From: Anodontia alba
Lineage: Eukaryota > Mollusca > Bivalvia > Lucinida > Lucinidae
Assembly (NCBI GenBank): GCA_964016985.1
Contig: OZ024821.1
Location: 10,436,550-10,500,549, forward strand
Direction of reading: 5' to 3'
DNA length: 64,000 bases
Each line of letters begins with the position of its first letter. The stretch's first letter is position 1. This document shows positions 1 through 8,859 of this stretch, piece by piece. The translations under genes were made by a program, and so were the position numbers. The notes under the pieces are model-generated. The model had not been told where the DNA came from. It made no database searches and worked only from the letters and a program-made list of their open reading frames with translations.

Positions 1-420
1 GTAAACCATGACCTCTCGAATTGTACCCATCAGTTCCGACTGACTGTATGACTAGCGCCCAGCCTGCAAAAACATGCTGTCCGACTAGCACCGATTATGT
101 CAGTTTTTACCACGGAGCAGAATCCTAGTAAAGAATGCCATTTAACTCTTCACGTGAATATTAGATGTAGAACAATTATGATCGGAAAAAGTTAATGATT
201 TTATTTTCGTTTTATTGGTATTTTGAAGATAACAGGTACAGTATATTGCCATGAACAAAATCAGCGATACACCTGTCAAACGAGGGAATATCCGTACTTT
301 GAGTTTTTGTTTTATTTATTTCATGCACAACATTGCACCAACGTTTAATTCTTTGGATTAACAACCTTAGTTGCTGATCTACACTACCGACTTAATTTGG
401 ATTTAAGACATGGAAATCAA
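1..420. other. AT-rich intergenic sequence
   Basis: I see no gene, RNA or recognisable element here. The sequence is AT-rich with no long open frame on either strand. Confidence 0.4.
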
Positions 421-504
421 AATTATGCATACTGGTTAATATATGAAATCACATTTTGGCAACATTTTTGTCACTTAGGCAGAATCAGGAATAAACAAAG
501 TGCT

Positions 505-882
505 GACATTGGCCCAGCGTTGGACCAACAGCATACAAAGGAGTGCATGAGTTGCATATTTTTTGGTAACGTTGGGCCAACGTTGGGCCAACCTTACACC
601 ACATATTAAATAAAACTCTTGATCTCCAGTATTTTGCATAACGCTGTCCCATTATTGTGCCACCTATGACATTATCCCAGTAAGCATTCTTTATAAAGTA
701 GCTGATGGGCCGATAACGGCCCGCTATAGGTTTATAAAGAATGCTAGCTGGGATTTTACTGACTTTAAAATGATTCATTAGATTGATATCATGGTTGGCC
801 CAACGTTAGTCCAGCATTGTACAGCCAATGGATAATCATCAGCCAACGATACAACTCAATGCCGACGTTGGACCAACAATCT
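505..882. repeat. Cluster of GTTGGCCCAACGTTGG-type palindromes
   Basis: Near-palindromic blocks built from TTGGCCCAACGTTGGACCAA recur around 505-535, 569-598, 793-820 and 858-882. The short frames read through them on both strands are by-products of the repeat. The block is probably a small non-autonomous element or a degenerate tandem repeat. No target duplication was found. Confidence 0.6.
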
Positions 883-889
883 CATGCTA

Positions 890-1670
890 TCTGGGATATT
901 GTTGAGCTTATTACAACAACATCCCAGCTTCTTGTCACCACAAACAATATATAGATCTCTTGTCGCCTGTTTGTTAATCAAGAGTATGTGCTTTAAATTC
1001 TTGAATAAATGACTTATAGCGCAAATTAAACATACAAATAACAACAATAATTAATGTGGTCGAAATGATATCTACTGTGCTTTAGATATCTTTCTGAGAG
1101 TCGTTTTTTGATTGGCGAGTTAAACAGAAGAAGTGAATTTGCAAACTTTTTTCATGATTTAATGCAAAATCATTTGTCGTAACTACCTATGCACAAAAGA
1201 TTTTATTCTAGTGAACGGTTTTTAAAAATGCAGAAAAGTGTAGGGTAGGTAACTTGGAGGCAGATTTTCAACAATTCTGCTTGTTCATTTTTTTTTCTGA
1301 TTTTTTTACAATATTGTTCTGAAATCAAATTCAACAAAGAAAAGTAAAAATATTTTCTTGGACAAAATTTAAAAAAAAAATCACTTTACTAAAGAAATTG
1401 CATAGGTCAGACCAATTTTTGGCGATAAATTTAATTTTAGACTACATATTTGAGAAACAGAAAAGACAAATGGTTTCTGATAAGATACGGTCTATCAGAA
1501 CAAAATAGTTTCATTTAAAATAAAACGCCAAGCAAAACAAAACAAAAAGTCTTTCCGAGAGATGTCGAAAGGATGTCGAAAGTTTCTTGACACCATAAAA
1601 ATATCTTGTTACCGTCACCAGATAGCGAGACTGTTCCGGGCCGAATAGGTCGTCGGTGCGGGATTTTCCT
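890..1670. other. Intergenic stretch without recognised features
   Basis: This is AT-rich sequence with A and T homopolymers. The short open frames lack any family signature. Confidence 0.35.
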
Positions 1671-1790
1671 AAATACAGTAAAGTAGCGTAAAGAGGCGTA
1701 AAGTGGCGTAAAGGAGCGTAAAGTTGCGTAAAGCTGCGTAAAGGAGCGTAAAGTTGTGCAAACTGGCGTAAAGTAGCATAAATTGACATA
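1671..1790 (+). repeat. Tandem GCGTAAAG array (left arm)
   Basis: About a dozen 8-10 bp units of the form GCGTAAAG(T/G/A)(G/T/A) follow the lead sequence AAATACAGTA. A second short array lies at 2218-2262. An inverted copy with the same AAATACAGTA lead lies at 6613-6660, so these look like the two ends of a composite structure about 5 kb long. Confidence 0.7.
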
Positions 1791-1869
1791 ATTGTGTATT
1801 TTATAGCATATCTATATTATTTGCATTACACATGCAAGCAAGGTTGGAAAGGCTTTATAGTGGGAGGGG

Positions 1870-2216
1870 TGCTTTGTGTCTATCCGTCACTCAATCTTCT
1901 CCTAAACCACTGAGCAGACTTGCTTCATGACTTCCCTGCGTGTGCAAGGGCAACGTACATTATTTTTCCGTCTGTCCGTCCGTCCGTTAGTTCGTCCATC
2001 TGCCCTCACGCTTCCTCCTCCTAAACCATGGAGCGGAATTAAACCAAACTTGCTACATGACTTCCCTGCGTGGTAAGGGTGTGCGATGGCATCATTATTT
2101 TTCTGTCTATCCGTCCGTCCGTAATCTTTTCCTTAAACAGTGGGTGGAATTTAGCCAAACTTGCTACATGACTTCCTCGTGTGGTAAGGGGAGGGGGTGT
2201 GGGGGGGGGGGGGGGG
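1870..2216 (+). repeat. Diverged ~120-bp tandem units with GTCCGTCC tracts
   Basis: Three degenerate units share the phrases CTAAACCATGGAGCGGAAT, AACTTGCTACATGACTTCC and CCGTCCGTCC. The block ends in a G homopolymer at about 2195-2216. This resembles the internal repeats of the bivalve tandem elements seen at 33 kb, 44 kb and 51 kb. Confidence 0.55.
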
Positions 2217-2639
2217 CGTAAAGGAGCGTAAAGTTGTACAAACTAGCGTAAAGTAGCATAAAATCACTCATTTGTATATGACTTCAAGTTGGTTAACATC
2301 AACGATGATATCAGCTACCTAAATGCACCTCTTGGTCTGCCTATCCACCCACACCCCAGCCCTTCCCCCACCCCCTACCCATTTAATGACATATTACATG
2401 GATAACTTGTTGTTGTTGTTGTTGTTCAATTAGGTACATCAGTACAGGGGGTCTCAGGGTATGAAACCATAACAGGCACAACCCCTGCACCTGCGTCCGT
2501 GCGTCGTCTTTCGTCTGTCGGTTTTATTCTTTAAGTCCGTCTTCCTTGTGGTAGTCGAGTCAGGAGGAAGAAAAGGCGGTGAATCATTTGCGACTGTGCA
2601 AGATCTGGTCAACTCTTTGTACTTGTTTTTGGCGTTGTA

Positions 2640-3997
2640 CGAGGGATGTTCGAAATGAATTGCTTATTTCTATCTGGAGACTTCAAATTTCAAGTTAGCC
2701 CAAAAGTACTCATTTCATGCCCTCGAAGTACTCCCCGTGGCTAGAAATGCAAAGTTCCAGCCGATGTATCCACTTCTTGAAGGCGTCACGGTATGCTGAT
2801 TTGGGCACAGTAATAAGGTACTGATGAATGGCAGATCCAAGTGCCTCTCGGGACTGGTATTTCCGCCCAGCAAGGAATGCTTTCAATTTCGGAAACAAAA
2901 AGAAATCACATGGGGCAAGGTCTGGGGAATAGGGGGGGGGGGGGGGGCGGGGGGGTGAGGCAAAACAGTTACTTTTTCTTTCTTCAAAAACGCCATAACT
3001 ATTGCGGAGGTATGAGCTGGGGCATTGTCATGTAGAAGACGGACATGTTTAAAACCAGTGGCAGGGCGTCGTTTCTGATAATACTTTTTCAGTTTCTTCA
3101 GTACTACGTCTTTGTAGTACTTTCCGGTGATGCTTTTGCCCTTTTTCACTGGCAGTTTTATTGCGACTCCTTCACCAGAAAAGAAGATTGCATACAAAAC
3201 CTTCTTTGTACTCAAAGAACGTTTGGCAATTATTGGGCGTTTGCTGTGTTTAGTGGCCAAGATCTTATTGCTAACCTTTCTGACGGGCTCAAAATAATGG
3301 ACCCAGGTTTCATCACCTGTGACGACATTGGCAAACTGCTTTTTGTCATATTTTGGAAACATTTGAAACAGCTTTTTGGCCACTTTAACCCGTTGCCTCT
3401 TTTGCTCGTCAGTCAACAGATGTGGCACCCATCTAGCAGAAATCTTTCTGACTTTGAAATGCTTCTTCAAAATAAGATGAACCGTTGACAGTGATATGCC
3501 TACCTTTCGTGCAATATCACGAACTGTAAATCTGGCATCTCCTTCAATGATTTCCTTTATTTTGGAAACGATTTCTTTACGAGATGCAGATTTTGGCCTA
3601 CCTGATTTCGGTGCATTTTTGATGGACTCTACACCAGACTCAAATTTCTTTTTCCACCGCCGAACTGTGTCATACGACACACAAGAAGGTCCAAAAGCAG
3701 TAGAAATTTTCAGTCATCAGCTTCTTCAAAGAACAACCAAGTTTTGAGCGAGCTTTGATGTAAGCCCGTATTTCATCTTTTTTGTCGACGCTTCTACCAA
3801 CCATTTTTACTGCAGTGGTCAATGACTGCGTATATTCAAATGACAAATTTTATGTCTTACACTTAGTCTAACATGTACATTTATACACCATTGTGTAGAT
3901 ATTGAATAGCCCTATACAGGTATGTATTGGTTTTTATCGTGCCCCACGTGGATATCGAGCTAGAGGACAATAAGCAATTCATTTCGAACATCCCTCG
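2640..3997 (-). mobile_element. mariner DNA transposon, complete ends, dead transposase
   Basis: The ends are a perfect 27-bp terminal inverted repeat: CGAGGGATGTTCGAAATGAA... at 2640-2666 and its reverse complement at 3971-3997. Each end is flanked by the TA dinucleotide expected of mariner insertion (2638-2639 and 3998-3999). The 1358-bp length is normal for mariner. The transposase runs on the minus strand and is broken in at least two places. The perfect terminal repeats suggest a fairly recent copy, or one that transposase supplied in trans could still recognise. Confidence 0.93.
2710..3804 (-). pseudogene. mariner (DD34D) transposase, frameshifted
   Basis: This would encode the cut-and-paste transposase of the surrounding element. 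It starts at an ATG at 3804 (MVGRSVDKKDEIRAYIK). A frameshift near 3715-3725 separates this N terminus from the main 265-residue frame, which reads through the helix-turn-helix (TVRDIARKVGISLSTVH), the WVPHLL linker, the first catalytic aspartate (TGDETWVHYFEP) and the second (LHDNAPAHTS). At 2931-2956 a G/C homopolymer on the plus strand shifts the frame again, exactly where the YSPDLAP motif should be. The rest, with the third aspartate in a CDFFLFPKLK context, continues in another frame down to the stop at 2710. All three catalytic residues exist but not in one frame, so this copy should be inactive. Confidence 0.92.
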
Positions 3998-4087
3998 TAT
4001 CTCCGTGACAACTTCCTGTTGATCTATATAGCTCGCTTTGGAGGCTTTCTGAGATTCCGGTTTCTACGGGATGCACGGGTGGGAATC

Positions 4088-4290
4088 GAGACAGTTCCCC
4101 GACAAGACAGTTCCCCGACACGTTTTTTGGAGACAGTTCCCCGACAGATTTGAAGACAGTTCCCCGACACTGTTTGAAGACAGTTCCCCGACACCTTTTG
4201 TTCAGTCAAATGACCTGTGACTGATAATTATAATTTTATAACTAGTAATTATGGGTTCACCGACGTTTTTGAAGACAGTTCATCGACAGA
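4088..4290 (+). repeat. Terminal and subterminal 16-bp repeats, left arm
   Basis: AGACAGTTCCCCGACA occurs at 4089-4104, 4105-4120, 4131-4146, 4154-4169 and 4178-4193, separated by short TTTGAA-type spacers. A degenerate sixth copy lies at about 4273-4288. Arrays like this near element ends often serve as transposase binding sites; that role is inferred. Confidence 0.8.
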
Positions 4291-4840
4291 TGTTTTACAT
4301 TGCATTTATACACCTGATACAAAAGCGTAAGAAATACATGAGAGTCTATGAGAATATCAGAAAACTTGATTATTTTTGCACCGGGGTGTATACTTGTAGT
4401 TAGGAATTTTTTTCAGATGTTCATAAATTGTATCGTTTTATCTCGGTGATGATATATAAAAATAATGATCCACGTCGTGAGAAAATCTTCTGATTGTATG
4501 TGCGAACAAGAAAGGTGCAAATCAGTCTGCGCACCCGCACAGTCTGACCAGCGCCTTTTTTGTTCGCTGCTTGGATAGTATAACTATTTATGGCTGAACT
4601 ATATTTATGGATAAGGTACGTGACTTCATTTTCAATACCCTTTTTATTGCGAAATAAAGATTTCCGGTATTTTATAGTCCTCATCACATCTACTAAGTCG
4701 AATCCTGGGAGAGAAAAGGTCCCCATCAATCACAGGCACAAATAATCCAATCACAATCCGTCACTTATCTAAAGACTATAATTATCCTTAATTACCTATA
4801 ATTACCAATTAATTCAGTCTCAACTTAACCTTCGAAGACG

Positions 4841-5839
4841 ATGGAAAACATTTTAGTTCCAGAAGTTTGCGCGCTGGCGATAGGCAGGTTGTCTATCGTC
4901 GGCAGACCTATCTGGCGGCTGACGGAGGGGAAGCACATTGTCAGGTTAGAGATAACTTGGCAGCTTCCCCGAACATCACCTCAGAGGAAACCAACCTACA
5001 AGACATCTGCTAAACAAGACGACGCTCGTGTCAAGATGGCGGTACCCAAGATGGCGGCGCCCACGCCACCGAGATTGGCCGCCTCCTTCAACGACGCGGT
5101 GTGTTTGACACCGTCGCCGACGACGGAGGAAAGGAGGGCGCCACAAGAACAAGAGAGACCTAGTACTCCAACTACCGCCACCGACCTAGAGACTACAACT
5201 GACCGCTCTCCTCCGGGGGAGTGGATGGAAGTAGTCTCAAAGAAGAAGAAGAAGATTCTACGAGCGTCAACCCCGAAGAAAGAATCGCCAGCACCACTGA
5301 GGAGAAGGACTCCTCCTATGGAGCGGAGAAGGACTCCACCCCTGGAGCAGCCTAGGAAGATTCAACGGACGACTGCGCCGAGAACCTCTCCAACTGCTCC
5401 AGCTCCAGCACCGACTCCAGTTCCAGCCTCCACGCCGTTGCCAACACAGAAATCGAAACAGGAAGAGGGCGAATGTTTTCTTTCTGGCTGTGGCAAGTCA
5501 TACCCCATTCATGAAAAGTATGACTTGGACGAAGTGAGGACACTTCGTTTGGTTAACGGCAAACAAGGAACCATCATCAGGGCGTACCGGCTACCAGACG
5601 AAGATGGAAGTACCACCGAAGAGGCCCCTGTGTACTTCACATACATCGAAGAACAGCCTATTTGGTATTTTCTGAAGGGCTACTCTTCAAAGTACTTCTC
5701 GAAGAGGTTCTTCGATGACATCCAGGAGAAGTTCGCAAGGGCCACTCCAGTCGATAACAACATGCTTTGGTACGACGACCTGGAAAGATGTTGTGCCGGT
5801 ACAGACCACTCCAAGAGGTTAGCGAGGCTGGGACCCTAG
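4841..5839 (+). CDS. Uncharacterised 332-aa protein inside a TIR element
   Basis: I do not recognise the family. The frame is intact, starts at ATG 4841 and stops with TAG at 5837-5839. It is clearly richer in GC than its AT-rich surroundings. Residues ~1-45 look folded (IGRLSIVGRPIWRLTEGKHI, VRLEITWQLP). Residues ~50-205 are a low-complexity, proline-, threonine- and basic-rich linker with a KKKKK patch near residue 135 and RRRTPP repeats around 153-167. Residues ~210-330 look folded, with paired cysteines (ECFLSGCGKSYPIHEKYDLD), then LVNGKQGTIIRAYRLPDEDG, EQPIWYFLKGYSSKYFSKRF and a final ERCCAGTD. There is no DDE signature, helicase, RT or protease motif. It could be an accessory protein, a DNA-binding protein of the element, or captured host sequence. 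Splicing to unseen exons cannot be excluded. Confidence 0.6.
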   Translation: MENILVPEVCALAIGRLSIVGRPIWRLTEGKHIVRLEITWQLPRTSPQRKPTYKTSAKQDDARVKMAVPKMAAPTPPRLAASFNDAVCLTPSPTTEERRAPQEQERPSTPTTATDLETTTDRSPPGEWMEVVSKKKKKILRASTPKKESPAPLRRRTPPMERRRTPPLEQPRKIQRTTAPRTSPTAPAPAPTPVPASTPLPTQKSKQEEGECFLSGCGKSYPIHEKYDLDEVRTLRLVNGKQGTIIRAYRLPDEDGSTTEEAPVYFTYIEEQPIWYFLKGYSSKYFSKRFFDDIQEKFARATPVDNNMLWYDDLERCCAGTDHSKRLARLGP

Positions 5840-5922
5840 CTCCAGGTATTCCTGGCTCTTTTCAGAGCCCCTGACATGTAGGGCGAGTGTAGTATTACAT
5901 TGTGCATAAGTAATACACACGT

Positions 5923-5928
5923 ATTAAA
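5923..5928 (+). terminator. Candidate polyadenylation signal ATTAAA
   Basis: ATTAAA lies about 85 bp after the stop of the 332-codon ORF and is followed by a T-rich stretch. This is the usual layout of a vertebrate or mollusc 3' end. No transcript evidence is available here. Confidence 0.4.
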
Positions 5929-6039
5929 GCCCTTTTCTTTTGACCATGTATTCTAAATTGTGTAACTTAGACCTTGACCTTCATGTATATCGTTTGATAT
6001 CGTACGATCAGGCGAGGTAGTACATGCATGAATTATGCG

Positions 6040-6165
6040 TGCACACCGTTTTAAGCCAAGGTCAGGGTTAAACTAATCCAGATTTCTCTGGCGCTGCCTC
6101 TATGTGCCTTAGGTGCCTGGTAGCGTTAAAAATCTGAAAAAAAAAATAATAATAATAATAATTAC
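6040..6165 (+). repeat. SINE-like 3' tail with A-rich and TAA repeat end
   Basis: The phrase CTGCCTCTATGTGCCTTAGG, then GCCTGGTAGCGTTAAAAATCTG, leads into a poly-A and (TAA)n tail. A second copy of the phrase is at about 25845-25895. The shared 3' end and simple tail suggest a short retroposon. The 5' part was not identified. Confidence 0.45.
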
Positions 6166-6612
6166 CAATTATAATTATCAGTTACAGGTCATTTGACTTT
6201 GAACAAAAGTGTCGGGGAACTGTCTTCAAAGGTGTCGGGGAACTGTCTTGTTCCCCACGGGTGTGGCTGCCCCCGTGGGTGTAGCTGGGGCCTAAGGTTG
6301 CTAGAGTCTGGGGATTGTACACTTTTTATAGTGCCCGGGTAGACCTTAATTGCTTGAGGATTGGATGACGCCGTAACATACAGTCTTCCCGCCCATTCCG
6401 GGAGGGGAATATTTGGGTACACTCTGCCTAATCCAATTTTGCCATTGAAAGAGTGTTCCACTTATAGTTTTGAATTTTGAACTCCTCTGTCTAAACTTTG
6501 TAGCTTTAATTAATCACGGCCTCTCAAAGGATGAGTTGCCTAGACTGACATGGATAACTGATTCATCAATGCATAAATATACCATATTATACTGATATTT
6601 TGGCAAATATCG

Positions 6613-6660
6613 GCATTTTACGCTTCTTTACGCCACTTTACGCTACTATACTGTATTTGG
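6613..6660 (-). repeat. GCGTAAAG array, inverted right arm
   Basis: The reverse complement reads AAATACAGTATAGTAGCGTA followed by further GCGTAAAG units. This matches the left arm at 1671-1720 in inverted orientation. Together they enclose the mariner and the TIR element. Confidence 0.65.
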
Positions 6661-7428
6661 TGCGGTGCAGGCTTTTACTCTACCAGTTTCCGGTTCTTGG
6701 GAATTCCCGTTTTCGTTTCTGTTTTATGTTTGGTAAGATATTTCTAACTTCCGTACTTTCACTTTGAAAAAAACCCTGTTGATGACAAGAAGATCAGAAA
6801 CACGATTATAACAAATCCAATAATGAATAATCTTATTCACTAGTGAGTCATTTTCTTGTACTTCTAAAATTAGCCATCTACCACCACCACTGGTAAGATC
6901 ATTTGGCAATATCATGTAAACAAAGAAGAAACTTCTCGCAGTAAGTCGGATATTTAAATTTTATGCTTACATACCTCGTCATATAAGTGTAAGAGTCAAC
7001 TCTTTTGATTTAGACATCATGAGGATATTCACTCTCCAGACAAACGGTGATCAATCACGACATTGTTTCAGGATTTTTAAGAATCTTCATTCGCATATAA
7101 ATGACAATGATTTATTACCAGTCAAGGTCCTATTAAAGGACAAAAAGTCATGGGAGAACATTCTCCAGACATTGATTAAGAATGATTCAGAGAAAGTAAA
7201 ATACAAATAATCAACTCCAAAAGAACATATTTAGATTATGTATCCATACATGTATTTATCATGATGCGTACCCATATGGGTGCCCACTCATATCTGAAAA
7301 ATAAAAATGGGCACCAACATGGATATTCAAGCTCAGGATATAGATAGCTAAGTAAACAAAACACTCACATCAACCCAACCACACATCAACCTCCCTAGAA
7401 CATGGTTCGATATAACACTGGTCATGGG
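6661..7428. other. Intergenic stretch, one unassigned small ORF
   Basis: The only notable frame is 7019-7210 (+, 63 codons, MRIFTLQTNGDQSRHCFRIF at its N terminus). It lacks a recognisable domain, and I do not call it a gene. The rest is AT-rich and featureless. Confidence 0.3.
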
Positions 7429-7830
7429 TCAACTTGGCCTGTAACCAACTCGGCCCCCGAGTCAACTCGGCCTGTAACCAACTCGGCCGGGTCAACTCGG
7501 CCTGTTTTGTAGGTTACACAAATTCATTATCGCAACACACTTATTTGTTCGATTATTCACTTATTAGTATAAACTTTATGACTTAATTGCTGTTTATTTG
7601 TCTTTCCCATGTTATTTATAACAAAATTTATTTTCTATTATCCCCGAATTGCACTAATTAGTGATAGGTCAAGCTGAGCACTAATTAGTGATAAATGATG
7701 TTATTTGCATATTTTAATATACTTTTTAGGCAATTATATTGTGTCCTTTTCAAGATACCAAACACTCTTAAAAGATCTGGTTAATAAATCAGAATATTCA
7801 AATGGAAAAAAAAGCTGGGCAGGAGTAATC

Positions 7831-8098
7831 CTTGGAAAAAATCAGTTGGATTATTGGATATTGGAAAATCCAACTAATTCCAAGTTGGAAAAATGGGGGT
7901 GTATTCCTTGGATTTTTTACCTGTTGGAAAATGTTTTGTTGACAGATTTAATTAATATAAGCATGTAGGAATATGCATCACTTTCATCATTTTTTCAACT
8001 TTGGAAAGTATTATTTTTCAAAACTATTCTGTCTTCTGATAAAAGAATGCAAATATGACTGTACAGTTGTTTTTTTTTTGTTTTTTTTTTCATTTTTG
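7831..8098 (+). repeat. Inner inverted arm, left
   Basis: The arm reads from TAATCCTTGGAAAAAATCAG through TTGACAGATTTAATTAA to GCAAATATGACTGTACAG and a T-rich tail. By eye it is about 95% identical to the reverse complement of 14175-14454, with a few small indels. That suggests recent duplication or gene conversion. Confidence 0.85.
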
Positions 8099-8103
8099 AT
8101 GTT

Positions 8104-8106
<3 letters not shown>

Positions 8107-8165
<59 letters not shown>
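8107..8165 (+). repeat. (CT)n microsatellite
   Basis: About 29 uninterrupted CT units. They account for the serine/leucine and arginine/glutamate repeat frames read across this stretch. Confidence 0.97.
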
Positions 8166-8167
<2 letters not shown>

Positions 8168-8169
8168 GA

Positions 8170-8455
8170 ATCATCATGACAATATGTCTGTGTTATTTTG
8201 ATCCCCTCAACCCCCACTTTTATATATATAAAAAAAATGGGGTTTGCAAGAGTATAAATTTTTTTTTTATTTCTGCTATAAAACATAGATAGTGGGTACC
8301 CGTTAGAACCGCCTTGATGAGGCGGTATTAAAGAGTACCTACAATCTCTGTTTCGAGAAGAATAAAAAAGATCATATTTTTTTATCTCAAACTTTTTTTT
8401 TGCAGCCATAAAAAGTGCCATTATATTGAATGGGTGTGTTTTCATAATGTGTAAG
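8170..8455 (+). repeat. Hairpin MITE, 'GACCCCCTTAAACCCC' family, degenerate copy
   Basis: The copy contains GATCCCCTCAACCCCCACTT, then the palindrome TAGTGGGTACCCGTTAGAAC / CGGTATTAAAGAGTACCTAC, and ends with GTTTTCATAATG. It matches better-preserved copies at 33893-34172 and 55482-55760. Confidence 0.65.
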
Positions 8456-8487
8456 ACACCTTTTTTTTTTTCTTTGGACAAATAGCA

Positions 8488-8852
8488 TACAGTATAACCT
8501 CAATGGCTCGAACACGGATGGCTCGTTTACCGTGGATGATTCGATCTCTTTTTCAGTCCCTACGAAATTATTCCAACAGCTCAAGAAAACAAATATTTAA
8601 TGATTTTTTTTTTCTTATTTTATCATGGAATTGTATGTTGTATGTTGTACTCATTAGAATGGCCTCATTGAGGTGATTCTAATGAGTACATTCAACGTAC
8701 AATTATTGTAAAGAAAAAAAAAAAATCCCTAAATTATCACCATTTGCTTCCTGATTTAGCACCATAATTAATCCTCAGTGGCTCGAACCACCCATGTCTC
8801 GAACAATTTTCTATGGTCCCAAAGATGTTTGAGCCATCAAAGTTCAACTGTA
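8488..8852. mobile_element. MITE with TACAGT...ACTGTA ends
   Basis: The left end TACAGTATAACCTCAATGGC pairs imperfectly with the reverse complement of the right end (TACAGTTGAACTTTGATGGC). Subterminal GGCTCGAAC motifs recur on both sides. A small palindrome (GTACTCATTAGAAT...ATTCTAATGAGTAC, 8648-8692) sits inside. The ends resemble Tc1/mariner-type MITEs inserted at TA. Confidence 0.7.
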
Positions 8853-8859
8853 TTTAGGT

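Larger units (their letters stand above)
4088..6248 (+). mobile_element. ~2.16-kb TIR element carrying a foreign-looking ORF
   Basis: Five plus-oriented copies of AGACAGTTCCCCGACA at the left end (4088-4193) face two inverted copies at the right end (6210-6248). The similarity continues inward: CTTTTGTTCAGTCAAATGAC near 4194-4213 pairs with the reverse complement of 6188-6209, followed by TAATTATAATT on both sides. The arms diverge outward around CACGGGTGGGAA, so the exact ends and any target duplication are unresolved. The interior holds one GC-rich 332-codon ORF and an ATTAAA signal. No transposase motif is visible, so it is either non-autonomous with cargo or from a superfamily I do not recognise. 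Confidence 0.7.

Noticed and set aside
2841..3747. Three plus-strand ORFs (64, 147 and 83 codons)
   Set aside because: They are antisense to the mariner transposase.
4996..5543. Minus-strand ORFs within the 332-codon ORF
   Set aside because: GC-rich antisense shadows.
7973..8179. ORFs with Ser-Leu or Arg-Glu repeats
   Set aside because: Translations of a (CT)n microsatellite.
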